Shown here one piece after another: positions 4,664-13,113 of a stretch of 22,859 bases of DNA. Each line of letters opens with the position of its first letter. Position 1 is the stretch's first letter. The position numbers and the translations under genes are program-made. Source of the stretch: a virus; IMG/VR virus record IMGVR_UViG_3300025687_000349, positions 1 to 22,859 of that record; one strand, given 5' to 3'. The notes beneath the pieces were generated by a model. The model saw nothing but the letters and a program-made list of their open reading frames with translations. It was not told where the DNA came from and made no database searches.

Positions 4664-5373
4664 TGATACATCTCCTTCATTTCCAATGTGCGGCTACGGT
4701 TGTGTAGCCAGAAGACCAGCAGGAACCTGTCGCCTTTGTGTACAGGTAGCCCACGGTGCAGTTTCGTAAAGCTCGGGAATATCAGCGCGTGACCTGTAGG
4801 GAGGGGCTTCAGCGTGCCCAAACCATGGAACTCCGTTCCTCCACCCTCGTATTCGCCCGTGTTGAGCGGCACCACCACACTCATATCGCTTGACTCGTCG
4901 TGATGCCATGCGCCCTGCTTCTTGTCTTTGACGTTGTAGTTGGCAAGCTGAATTGATGAGACCTCGGCGCAATCGCGCTGATAAAGGCTGAAAAAGATAG
5001 GATTCAGCACGTTTTGCACAATGAACCACATTGTGCGGTAAAGCTCGGGAACCATGTCGTGAAGGGTGATCTCGGGGATCTGGCGCAGAACGTCCTCGCT
5101 GGGGTTTGTCTCAAACAGCCCCGCCTTCTGCATCTCACGAATCTCTTCAACCAGCATCTTGCAATACTGCCGCCGCAGAAGCGGCACCCTATGCACGTCA
5201 GGAAAAACCTTCTTTATGTGCTTACTTACTGCCAGCTTCTCCAGATCCTCTGTCCCATTTCGCGCTCGAAACTTTGCAATTTGCGGCAGGGAATCCTGCA
5301 CCGATTGATACAACGGCTGATTGATCATCCAGTGGCTTTGCATTGACAATAAGTAATTTTTGAGATTGTACAT
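4660..5373 (-). CDS. 2-oxoglutarate/Fe(II)-dependent oxygenase (prolyl hydroxylase-like)
   Basis: A 237-residue protein with a C-terminal double-stranded beta-helix dioxygenase domain. The iron ligands are visible: H-x-D at His157/Asp159 in WHHDES and the distal His206 in KLHRG. Arg216 in KGDRFLLVFWLH is in the usual place to bind the 2-oxoglutarate carboxylate. The stretch GGGTEFHGLG with LPTGHALIFPS is typical of the 2OG-FeII_Oxy_3 group. The first 120 residues are helical and unassigned. Such enzymes are common in marine phages; known substrates of the superfamily include protein side chains and nucleobases, and the substrate here is unknown. ATG 5373 and ATG 5343 are both possible starts; neither has a good ribosome-binding site. 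Confidence 0.85.
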   Translation of the reverse strand: MYNLKNYLLSMQSHWMINQPLYQSVQDSLPQIAKFRARNGTEDLEKLAVSKHIKKVFPDVHRVPLLRRQYCKMLVEEIREMQKAGLFETNPSEDVLRQIPEITLHDMVPELYRTMWFIVQNVLNPIFFSLYQRDCAEVSSIQLANYNVKDKKQGAWHHDESSDMSVVVPLNTGEYEGGGTEFHGLGTLKPLPTGHALIFPSFTKLHRGLPVHKGDRFLLVFWLHNRSRTLEMKEMYQ

Positions 5374-5395
5374 AAATGTGGTAATTGTGTATGAT
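5367..5395 (+). promoter_or_regulatory. possible promoter for the 5428 regulator gene
   Basis: Plus strand: a good -10 TATGAT (5390-5395) with a partial -35 TGTACA (5367-5372) at 17 bp, about 33 bases before ATG 5428. The region is AT-rich compared with its surroundings and also holds the start of the divergent oxygenase gene. The -35 is weak, so this is tentative. Confidence 0.4.
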
Positions 5396-5427
5396 TAGTT
5401 GCATAACTTAACAGATGGAGCGTTTTG

Positions 5428-5658
5428 ATGGAAGACGAGAACATCAGCGTTGGCGTAGTAAGCGTCGACACTGGACAGGTTGCAGTGGCTGTTGAAGATA
5501 AGCCAGCGCGCGTAAGGAAGTCTCTGGCGGTAGACGAGGCTACCTACGAGATGCTGAGCCGCGTGTGCGCTGAGCGCCGACGTAGCAAGATCCAACAGCT
5601 TCAGGTATTGATCGAGACTGAGTTTTACGCCTTGGGCCTTGATGAGAGGGACTCGTGA
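5428..5658 (+). CDS. ribbon-helix-helix-like DNA-binding protein
   Basis: A 76-residue protein. ATG 5428 is preferred over the adjacent in-frame TTG because GGAG lies seven bases upstream. After a flexible acidic N-terminus, residues about 29-70 fit the Arc/MetJ-type pattern: a short basic strand (VRKSLAV), helix A (DEATYEMLSRVCAE), a turn with RRRSK and helix B (IQQLQVLIETEFYALG). Such proteins bind DNA as dimers through the strand pair and often repress phage promoters. It is divergent from the oxygenase gene and upstream of, and coupled to, the next gene (GTGA overlap). A regulatory role in the early/late switch is inferred; its operators are not known. Confidence 0.62.
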   Translation: MEDENISVGVVSVDTGQVAVAVEDKPARVRKSLAVDEATYEMLSRVCAERRRSKIQQLQVLIETEFYALGLDERDS

Positions 5659-5930
5659 TCAGAAATCTGTTCAGCAAGAACAAACGCATTCCCCAGACCT
5701 ACGAGCCGGTGATGGAGGCTCAAGAAGTTCTGGAGATGTTCAGCAGGCTAACCCTGCACCAGCAGGCCGTGTTGATGCGGCTGATGTCCAGAAACCTGAT
5801 CATCGACCTGCCTGACGATGCCGTCATGGGTTATGAGCTTGATTGGAGCGTAGACAAAGCCATGGTGGTTGCGACTATGGCCGAGGGCTTTGACGTTACA
5901 CCAGCCCTGCAATCCCCATCTGACGCATAG
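5655..5930 (+). CDS. hypothetical protein coupled to the RHH-like gene
   Basis: A 91-residue protein starting at GTG 5655, overlapping the TGA of the regulator gene. The sequence is mostly helical (VMEAQEVLEMFSRLTLHQQAVLMRLMSRNLII), followed by a short acidic loop and a second helix (WSVDKAMVVATMAEG). I do not recognise it. Coupling to the ribbon-helix-helix-like protein suggests a partner or co-regulator. Its last 35 bases overlap the end of the long convergent virion operon. Confidence 0.65.
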   Translation: MIRNLFSKNKRIPQTYEPVMEAQEVLEMFSRLTLHQQAVLMRLMSRNLIIDLPDDAVMGYELDWSVDKAMVVATMAEGFDVTPALQSPSDA

Positions 5931-8259
5931 CGATCTCGCGATCATCCTCGTTCGGTAGCAAGGCAGGCGAGAAGTTCATGGGCGATGCCTGCGGCATGGG
6001 CGTCATGGGTAGTGGGTCAAACTCAGGCAATGCCATGGCGCTTTCGCTCTGCCCAATTTCATTGAGCCTTGCTTCCATGCGCGCTCGATCCGCAGGCGAC
6101 AGTTCTCTGAACTGACCTTCCTCTCCCTCGTCTGTCAAAATGTTCTGACGTAAAATGCCCTGCACAGATTGTGAAAACACTGGCGTGCGTAACGATCTAA
6201 CTGTCTGACGAGTAGCTTCAATGCCCTCTGCCAGCTTTTGACCGCGCATGATGCCCTCTGCAATCTCCTCGCCTTTTATAGGGATCCTGCTCAGCAGTCC
6301 CCTTCTGTTTGCCGCGCTAATCAGTGCGTAAGAGGTGCCAGACGGGTTGCCTCGCGTCTCTGCCCACACCGTGGGCACCACGTCATCCCTAAACTGCCGA
6401 ATCCGAGCAAGCTCATCTTCACTAAACAGCTTGCTGATGATGGACTTTTGCTTTTCAAAAACGTCGTTAAAGTTGTCTACCACCGCTTTTCTGGACACAG
6501 ATCCCTGCCGGTTGGTGAATGCCCGAGCAAGGATTCCGTCTTTGATTAGCTGAGTAACCCGCGCGTACTCCTCTGCTGGCAGAGCTTCTTGTAGCTTGTC
6601 CAACATCAGCGGCACAGCCTGATTGGGGTTGAACCGATTGTGGCCGAACAGGAAGTTAGCCACCTGTACGGGCGTATAATCTCGACTGCTCAGTTGCTCA
6701 AGAAGTCGATTGGCAGTTCTTTCTGCCTGATTTCTTCCGCCGCCTCTGCCGACAAGCCCCATATACTGGCGATACAAGCCAGTAGCATTTTGCAGTTGCT
6801 CTAGCACCTCTGGGCTACCACGCATAATGCCAGACTCAATCCCCTCAAAGATCGCTTGGTCTAGCGTTTCCTTCATCTTGATCAGCGCCAACTGCTCGGG
6901 AGAGCCCGGTGCGGCCTGATTCTTAATCTGGCTTAAAGATTTTTGATAGTCATGCAGGCGATCCAGCGACTGATCTTTAAAGCGCGGGTTTTGCAAAATC
7001 CTTCTAAGTTTTCTCAGGCGATCAATTTCCGCCTTCAGTATCGGGGTGTTGACCAACTGTGATGGGCCCACAATTTGCGGATACACATCCAGCATCTGAT
7101 CAACAGTCTGACGCACGCCATCGGCGGTCATCACTGGCGCTTCATCTGCGGCCTTTACTGCCTCATAGGCGGCACCAGCCTCCTCCTTTAGCTGACCAGC
7201 ACGCTGGGAAACCGTGCTTTGCGCTTCTTCTGCCGCGCGCACAGGTGTCAATCCAAGATCGTCCTGCAAACCGGGCACGCCACTGCCATACTCATCAATC
7301 ATCTGCATGGCGTCATCGGTTATCTCCCGAAGCTGACGCTCATCAAAGCCACGGATTACGTCAGTTCCGCCGCCCTGCGGTGCCATCCGAAGCTCTTCCT
7401 CTTTGCTTAACTGCTCTGTCATGCGGGGAGAGGGGCCAGTAGGTGCAGGGGCGGTGCGCTGTCCAACCGTTAGCGGATATTTGGACTGCTGTAAAATCTC
7501 AGGCGTCATTCGCGGAAAGACAAACTCAGCGACCTGCTCAGCCGCTTCTCCAGTTTTTCGCGCGGCGGCCTTAACGCCAGCACCAACTCCGCGAAGAACA
7601 GGGGGAGCCAAAACATCAGTGCCTACCCCTATCATTGTAGACGTGCCAATTTCTCCGGTAACGTCTGATAATGAGCGGCCCCTTTCAGCAGTGGTTTGCG
7701 GAGTTAGCGCCGCCTCTCCCGCTTGAGTTGCCGCTTCTGTAGTCGTATATGCTCCTAGTCCCCGCAAGGCGGTAGAGAGGGTGCCTCTTGCGCCCTGCAC
7801 AAAGCGGCCCGCTGGAATATATTTGGCCACCTCGCCAATAGTCGTGTTGATGTCTTGTTCGGTTAAGCCGGGCTTGTTGATGTAATAAGGAATGTCATTC
7901 CACATCATCATAGGTAGGCCAAACTTGTCCTCATAAATGCCGCCAAATCTGGCGTCATCTTTGAAAATCTCGCCAAGCCTTTCTGCCTTTCCGCGATCAT
8001 CTCTGATTAAGTGGACTTGGGATGCGATGATTTCGTCTGTGAGCCCGAGGGATCCGTCTTGTATATCAGTAATTTCGAGAAGCTCTGGGTATTCAATGGG
8101 CACGCCGTAACCTGTGACCGCCCCCACAACAGCACTAGCACCATCTTTAATTGACTGAAGAATTGACTTTTCTTCTGCCGCTATTTCCTCTTCAGAAGGC
8201 TTCCTTGGGGCGCTGTTGACGCCGACACCCACTGCATTAGCTGGCGCTGGTAAAGGCAT
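5896..8259 (-). CDS. large virion protein, probable internal/ejected protein (787 aa)
   Basis: The last gene of the late operon. I chose ATG 8259 (MPLPAPANAV) because the longer frame begins at a TTG inside the preceding gene. The N-terminal part (about residues 1-250) is rich in Gly/Ala with short hydrophobic stretches (ASAVVGAVTGYGVPIEYP, STMIGVGTDVLAPPVL). The remainder is long charged helix with coiled-coil character. A segment near residues 630-690 (VVPTVWAETRGNPSGTSYAL) resembles large proteins at the end of tail operons in marine podoviruses. No lytic transglycosylase or peptidase motif is visible. By position and composition it is a candidate for a protein ejected with the DNA. The family role is inferred, not shown. 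Confidence 0.75.
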   Translation of the reverse strand: MPLPAPANAVGVGVNSAPRKPSEEEIAAEEKSILQSIKDGASAVVGAVTGYGVPIEYPELLEITDIQDGSLGLTDEIIASQVHLIRDDRGKAERLGEIFKDDARFGGIYEDKFGLPMMMWNDIPYYINKPGLTEQDINTTIGEVAKYIPAGRFVQGARGTLSTALRGLGAYTTTEAATQAGEAALTPQTTAERGRSLSDVTGEIGTSTMIGVGTDVLAPPVLRGVGAGVKAAARKTGEAAEQVAEFVFPRMTPEILQQSKYPLTVGQRTAPAPTGPSPRMTEQLSKEEELRMAPQGGGTDVIRGFDERQLREITDDAMQMIDEYGSGVPGLQDDLGLTPVRAAEEAQSTVSQRAGQLKEEAGAAYEAVKAADEAPVMTADGVRQTVDQMLDVYPQIVGPSQLVNTPILKAEIDRLRKLRRILQNPRFKDQSLDRLHDYQKSLSQIKNQAAPGSPEQLALIKMKETLDQAIFEGIESGIMRGSPEVLEQLQNATGLYRQYMGLVGRGGGRNQAERTANRLLEQLSSRDYTPVQVANFLFGHNRFNPNQAVPLMLDKLQEALPAEEYARVTQLIKDGILARAFTNRQGSVSRKAVVDNFNDVFEKQKSIISKLFSEDELARIRQFRDDVVPTVWAETRGNPSGTSYALISAANRRGLLSRIPIKGEEIAEGIMRGQKLAEGIEATRQTVRSLRTPVFSQSVQGILRQNILTDEGEEGQFRELSPADRARMEARLNEIGQSESAMALPEFDPLPMTPMPQASPMNFSPALLPNEDDREIAMRQMGIAGLV

Positions 8260-8261
8260 TG

Positions 8262-10157
8262 TTACTGAGCCCCCATGGCTTTTTCCCAATCCTTGACAAT
8301 GTATGGGCCTTCAATGCCCTCAAACAAAACATTGCCGTTTATATCTCTGTTAAGAATTACCGCCCCGCTTGGCAAGTTGTTATACCAAGACATTACTGCG
8401 GCCTCATCATCTGGAGAGCCAGTCCATTTCTCCCAGATGCCGTTATCAGCCTTCATAATTTCTCGGTTCACATCTTCCATGTTCATGTACTTGCCAGAGG
8501 TAAGAAGATTTTGCTCTAACTGATTTAGCTGGATGGCATTTTCGGTCATCTTCTTGAACGCATAAAGGGCGAGGTAGTTTGCCATCTTAGTGTTGCCGAT
8601 AGATAGCAGGGCCTGCTTATAAGCCCTAAATTCCATGTCAGAAGTGGATCCAGATCCCACGGGACGCATTTTTGGGCCCAGAGCATTTGCAATGGCTTCC
8701 AGCCTATCAAGCGCAACGATTTCTGGCGTCTCAGTGCCAAAAGCCTGCGTAAAAGCTCTCTTGAGCGGAGACAAGATTTCAGTGACCTTACCTGTCTCGG
8801 TGGAAGGATCCATTAGCAGAGTAAGTGCGTCCTCAACCTGCGGCAATACAGATACCGCATTGCTATTGAACGCATCTTGGCTCTTGGCTATTAAATCCAA
8901 GCGCTTGCTTGCATAACTGTTAAATGGTGTTTGCCCAGCCGCCTTACTCGCGCCAAGCATGATATTTGTCACCTCATCGCCTTTGATGTAAGGCGTAAGC
9001 TCAGCAAAATTTCCTCCGACAATAACCGGCGCGCCAATTTGCTCTGGGCTTGATGCCGTAATTTGTTGCACCGCCCTTTCATAATTTGGGTTGTCAGGAG
9101 AGAGCCCAAGCCCCTGAATTACAGCTTCCGCGTCTGCGCGACTCATGTAAGTAGCCGCCATGCCTGTGGCTGTTGTCTTGTAACCTTTGCCGCCAGATGT
9201 TGACCCTATTCTGTCTCTGATCGAGAAAGCCTCTGATGGAGTCAATGGGATCTCTTCCCCCTGCTCGTAAAGCCTTCCTCGCAAGGTAATGCCATTTGGA
9301 TCTTGGACAACGAAGTAATCGATCTCGTTAGCAGAATCTTGCTTCGCCTTGTAAATCTCATATTGGTTCAGCATATCTTGGGCAGACTTGACATCAGACT
9401 GAGCCAGTTCAAATGCCTTCATCGCTACCGCGCGATCCTCTGCCCTCTGAGCTTCTCGCCTTTTTCTTTGCTGTGCGTCAAATTCTGACAAGCCCATACC
9501 CATCGAAGTAAAGGCTCCCGCCGTGGGGTCCGCCGCAAGCATGGTTCTGCCCACCGTGCTGGCAAGATCAAAGATACTAGATGGCCGCTCTGGGCGAATT
9601 ATGTTTCTAAGTTGCGTCTGATACTGACCAAACCGCTCTTCAAAATCTGGCACCGTAAGACTTGCAGGAGTTTGTCGTTGCTGAAGGGCCTGTTGCAAAG
9701 CCATAAGCTGACGCAAAAACTCCTCATCATCTGTTTCTGTCGCAGGCGGTGCAGGTGTTAAATATCCTTGGAACGGATCAACCTGACCACCAGCTTGGAA
9801 TCCACGGATCTGCTCTTCTAACTGTGCTCTGGTCATGCCCATATCAACATTCCCGCCTTCTCGAAACGTCCTAAGTTGCTTCATCGCCTGATCCGCCATG
9901 GCCTGCTCACCTTCGTTCATGGCTCTGACCGTGGGCGTAATCGTCACAGGAGGGGGCGTCCCCCTGTCGCGACCCATCTCATATTGTAAAGCGGCGTCCA
10001 ATTGATTGCCCGCCGCCTGTGTAATTGGCCCAATGAAAGGCAAATGATTTGCAAGCCCCTGCCCCGTCATCAGATACGAAGCAAAATTTGCAACGGGTAA
10101 TGCGCCGCCTGATGTTAAAGCGCTAATTCCCGACAGCACTGTTCCTAAGTTAGACAT
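8262..10157 (-). CDS. large virion protein, probable internal/ejected protein (631 aa)
   Basis: A 631-residue protein. The N-terminus is hydrophobic and glycine-rich (LGTVLSGISALTSGGALPVANF, then a second GPITQAAG stretch). A long helical, Gln-rich middle follows (MALQQALQQRQ, AQQRKRREAQRAEDRAVAMKA). The C-terminal 200 residues look globular and contain RPVGSGSTSDMEFRAYKQA, a pattern I recall from internal virion proteins of marine phages. ATG 10157 lies nine bases after the stop of the 981-aa gene and has a weak ribosome-binding site, so it may depend on coupling. A membrane or DNA-channel role after ejection is inferred from composition only. Confidence 0.75.
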   Translation of the reverse strand: MSNLGTVLSGISALTSGGALPVANFASYLMTGQGLANHLPFIGPITQAAGNQLDAALQYEMGRDRGTPPPVTITPTVRAMNEGEQAMADQAMKQLRTFREGGNVDMGMTRAQLEEQIRGFQAGGQVDPFQGYLTPAPPATETDDEEFLRQLMALQQALQQRQTPASLTVPDFEERFGQYQTQLRNIIRPERPSSIFDLASTVGRTMLAADPTAGAFTSMGMGLSEFDAQQRKRREAQRAEDRAVAMKAFELAQSDVKSAQDMLNQYEIYKAKQDSANEIDYFVVQDPNGITLRGRLYEQGEEIPLTPSEAFSIRDRIGSTSGGKGYKTTATGMAATYMSRADAEAVIQGLGLSPDNPNYERAVQQITASSPEQIGAPVIVGGNFAELTPYIKGDEVTNIMLGASKAAGQTPFNSYASKRLDLIAKSQDAFNSNAVSVLPQVEDALTLLMDPSTETGKVTEILSPLKRAFTQAFGTETPEIVALDRLEAIANALGPKMRPVGSGSTSDMEFRAYKQALLSIGNTKMANYLALYAFKKMTENAIQLNQLEQNLLTSGKYMNMEDVNREIMKADNGIWEKWTGSPDDEAAVMSWYNNLPSGAVILNRDINGNVLFEGIEGPYIVKDWEKAMGAQ

Positions 10158-10166
10158 AAGCTCATA

Positions 10167-13112
10167 TTAAGGGCCCGGCGGTTGTTGTTGCCCAAATCCC
10201 GGCTGGGTTGGCTGTTGATAACCATAGCCGCCATATTGCGGCTGTTGATTGCCTCCAAAGTAATTGCCAAGCGCGCCAAAGAAGGCCAATCCAGTGCCAA
10301 GGCCCGCTTGCAACGGACTCGGTGCTGGCCCAAATTGCGTGGCAATTTGGCTTGGCCCCGTCTGCTGGCCTGCAAACTGCATAAATGGCAAGAGCGACTG
10401 GTATTGCGCGAGCGGTGCCTGCTGTGCCTGCAACTGAGCTTGATATTGAGCATTCAGCATCTGCTGTTGATTCTGCTGTTGCAGAGCGCCAAGGCCAGAA
10501 AGCATCTGAACATTTTGCGCGCCAGCCGATTGAGCCGCTTGCCCAAGACCGGCCAATCCAGCGGCTTGGGCTTGTGCGGCCTGCGCCGCGTTTGCGCCGA
10601 AGGTACCGTAGGCACCGGAAAGATTTGTACCTAATCCCATTTGGGCACCGCCCAAACTTGTGCCAAGGTTGGCCTGCGCCGCGCCTAAATTTCCATACCC
10701 TTGTGCTACCTGCCCCGCCGCGCTAAGAGCGCCTATTCCCGCTTGGCCGTAACCTTGTGACGCCGCTTGGCCTAAACCAAGCGCGGTTTGAGCTAAATTG
10801 GTGCCCGCGCCATAAAGTTGACCAGCTTGTTGTTGTTGCGCGTTTGCGAGGTTCGTGCCAGCGCCAAGCATCTGCTGGCCTGCCATTAACTGCTGTTGAG
10901 CCAGTTGGTTTTGAGACGCCAGCCGCTGTGCGGCGGTTTGCCCAAGGGTTGAAATGCGTTGTTGCGCGGCGGCATCTTGAGCCTGCGCGGCGGCCATTTG
11001 TTGTGCCGTCATGGCTTGGCCAGCACCAAAGCGTTGCGCCCCCACTGCGGCGGTCTGTCGACCAAGGCCCTGCTCTGCACCAAATCTTTCTCCAGCAAGC
11101 GCGCCGCGTTGTCGGGCAAGCGCCTGAGTAGCGCCCAATCTTTGTGCGGCGGCATCGCTAAGGGCTTGAGCCATACGCTCACCAGCCGCGCTTTCTAGCT
11201 GAGCTTGTTGTCCAAGTTGCTGAGAAAGCGCCTGACCAGCGCCAAACCGTGTTGTTGCGCCAGAGCCCAATCGAGAGGCCAGCGCCTCCTCGGCCCCAAA
11301 TCTCTGTCCAGCCAGTGAAGCCAGACCAGTAGCGGCTTGACGCTGAGCTTCCTGCTGACGAGCAAACTCGCCAAGAGCGGTCTGCTGAGCCTGCCCAAAG
11401 CCCTGTGAGCGGATTCCTGCCAAACTCTCTGCCAGACCCCTGCCTAGCGCCTCACGGCGCTCTGCGGCCGTTAGACGAGCCCTTGAGCCAAAGGCGGATT
11501 CTCCGCCTGTCTGGATGTCTCTGGCACGCTGTGCGATATCAGCCTGATCCCCAGCCTCCAAAACGTCCTTAATGGTCTGCTGAACCACAGACTGCTCGAA
11601 AGGATCGTAAAACGCCTGCGTCATTGAGGGGTCAAAAGCCCCCGTAGTCTGGCGCAAGCGTGCCTCAGACTCTCCGAGTCTTCCTCCAAGCCCTGCTGTG
11701 GCACCTGCTGTCGTAAGCTCTGATCCCGTCAACCCACGGCCAAGTGCGCCGATTGCGCTTCGCAGTTGACCCGTGGCGACATCAAGACCGGGCGCTAGGC
11801 CAGAAAGAGCCCTGCGTCGCTCTGCTAAAGATCCGCCAAGCTCTTGACCAAAACGACCAACACCTGCACGCTCTTCTGCCAAAGCGCGTTCAAGGTCTGC
11901 GCCAAGATCGCCCACCGCTCGACCTTCAATGCCAAGAGAGCGGTCAAGCTCAGTTCCAAAAACATCTCTGGCTCGGCCCAACGTGTCAGTTGCCGCACCC
12001 ACCCTACGGCCAAGTGCCTGCTCTGCTTGCTGTGCAAGCCCTTCTATGGCACCAAGGTCTTCACCAAATCTTCCTGCCGCCGCGCGACCTATGTCTTGGA
12101 ACGCGGTGATATCTCGGCCAAACTCATCAAAAAGTCGGCCCTGAAAATCTCCAATTCTGCCTAAATCTGCGCGTAGATCGCTCGTTGCCTGAGTAGAAAG
12201 CAAGTTTGCACGATCCACTCCGCCCAGCAAGGATTCAAGGCCCAAGGCTCTATTTGTAGCCGCTTCATCTGCGGCGGCCTGAATTGCCGCTAAAGCATCC
12301 TGTTGCGTGCCAATTTGCGCGCCCAAGCCTTGGCTCAAGGTGCCAAACGCATCTTGATAGCCGCCCTGTAATGCCGCCACCTGCTGTTGAAGCGCCTGAT
12401 TCAAAGCCGCCCCACTACCCGCATAAGCGCTTTGCGCCGCCTGTAAGTAAGGCTGAATTGCGCCGACGTTTTGTTGAGCTAAGTCAATTGCGGCCAACTG
12501 GCCGGGGCTCAGTCCAGCGACGGGTTGCTGATAAACTATAGGCGTGCCGTCTGGGGCATAAAAGGTATTTTGGGCGGCTTGCATCGCACCTTGGATAAAG
12601 CCGGGTTGACCCCCAAGACCAAACAACAACTGTTGCATGATCGGGTCCATAGATACATTTTGCTGAGTAACGCTCGGCACATAAACGCCGGGGTCTAAAG
12701 TGCCTATGCCGACATTTCCGGTTTGGCCAGTGCCAGTGCCTGAGCCACCAGTGTCGGATTCATCGCGGTCATCAATGCCGTTATTGTTTACGTCAATGAA
12801 TTGACCAGTTCTAACCATACCGTCTCCAGCATTTGGGCCGCCCGTACCTGACCCTATAGGCTGATCGCCTAGCGTCGCAGAACCGGGTACTGGTTGTTGT
12901 CCGAGACGGTCTTCTAAACTGGTAGGGGGTGGCTCTCGAAAACTCGAAGGCATCCCCTGCTGGACGAAAGCGTCAACCTCTGCCTGATTGCCCGAAAATC
13001 CGTAGGCTTGTGCGAAGGCCATTGGATAAGAGTTTGGCCCATACACGGCGGCCATGTACGCCTCTTGTTCTGGAGTCAATTTATTGCCTCCGGGCATTGG
13101 CATAATGCTCAT
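10167..13112 (-). CDS. 981-aa Gln/Ala/Gly-rich repeat virion protein with EF-hand-like loop
   Basis: The longest gene. ATG 13112 (MSIMPMPGG) is preferred over an upstream in-frame start because AAGGGGG lies seven bases before it. Residues 107-118 (DVNNNGIDDRDE) form a complete 12-residue EF-hand/dockerin-type Ca2+ loop. Residues about 280-470 are charged helix with many RFG/LG motifs. A region of 18-residue repeats starting RFGA follows, then about 250 residues dominated by Gln, Ala and Gly, and a conserved-looking end (YQSLLPFMQFAGQQTG) with a Gln/Pro/Gly tail. Composition and place in the operon suggest an internal or ejected virion protein; there is no enzyme motif. Confidence 0.78.
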   Translation of the reverse strand: MSIMPMPGGNKLTPEQEAYMAAVYGPNSYPMAFAQAYGFSGNQAEVDAFVQQGMPSSFREPPPTSLEDRLGQQPVPGSATLGDQPIGSGTGGPNAGDGMVRTGQFIDVNNNGIDDRDESDTGGSGTGTGQTGNVGIGTLDPGVYVPSVTQQNVSMDPIMQQLLFGLGGQPGFIQGAMQAAQNTFYAPDGTPIVYQQPVAGLSPGQLAAIDLAQQNVGAIQPYLQAAQSAYAGSGAALNQALQQQVAALQGGYQDAFGTLSQGLGAQIGTQQDALAAIQAAADEAATNRALGLESLLGGVDRANLLSTQATSDLRADLGRIGDFQGRLFDEFGRDITAFQDIGRAAAGRFGEDLGAIEGLAQQAEQALGRRVGAATDTLGRARDVFGTELDRSLGIEGRAVGDLGADLERALAEERAGVGRFGQELGGSLAERRRALSGLAPGLDVATGQLRSAIGALGRGLTGSELTTAGATAGLGGRLGESEARLRQTTGAFDPSMTQAFYDPFEQSVVQQTIKDVLEAGDQADIAQRARDIQTGGESAFGSRARLTAAERREALGRGLAESLAGIRSQGFGQAQQTALGEFARQQEAQRQAATGLASLAGQRFGAEEALASRLGSGATTRFGAGQALSQQLGQQAQLESAAGERMAQALSDAAAQRLGATQALARQRGALAGERFGAEQGLGRQTAAVGAQRFGAGQAMTAQQMAAAQAQDAAAQQRISTLGQTAAQRLASQNQLAQQQLMAGQQMLGAGTNLANAQQQQAGQLYGAGTNLAQTALGLGQAASQGYGQAGIGALSAAGQVAQGYGNLGAAQANLGTSLGGAQMGLGTNLSGAYGTFGANAAQAAQAQAAGLAGLGQAAQSAGAQNVQMLSGLGALQQQNQQQMLNAQYQAQLQAQQAPLAQYQSLLPFMQFAGQQTGPSQIATQFGPAPSPLQAGLGTGLAFFGALGNYFGGNQQPQYGGYGYQQPTQPGFGQQQPPGP
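10980..11315 (-). repeat. 54-bp coding repeat (RFGA-type, 18 residues)
   Basis: Inside the 981-aa gene, units beginning RFGA or RLGA recur every 18 residues, with one double-length interval: RFGAEEALASRLG, RFGAGQALSQQLG, RLGATQALARQRG, RFGAEQGLGRQ, RFGAGQAMTAQQ. They are diverged in DNA, so this is an old repeat array rather than a recent duplication. The period is close to five helical turns, which suits an extended helical rod. End coordinates are approximate. Confidence 0.7.
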
Positions 13113-13113
13113 A

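Noticed and set aside
8259-8289. Longer start (TTG 8289) for the 787-aa protein
   Set aside because: It would begin inside the end of the 631-aa gene with a rare start codon; ATG 8259 lies just after that gene's stop.
10980-11315. Possible CRISPR-like array because of the regular spacing
   Set aside because: The repeats are in-frame protein repeats with diverged DNA and no unique spacers between identical repeats.
11744-12164. Several plus-strand frames of 70-121 aa opposite the 981-aa gene
   Set aside because: Low-complexity, GC-rich coding sequence opens long antisense frames; none has a start signal or a plausible composition.
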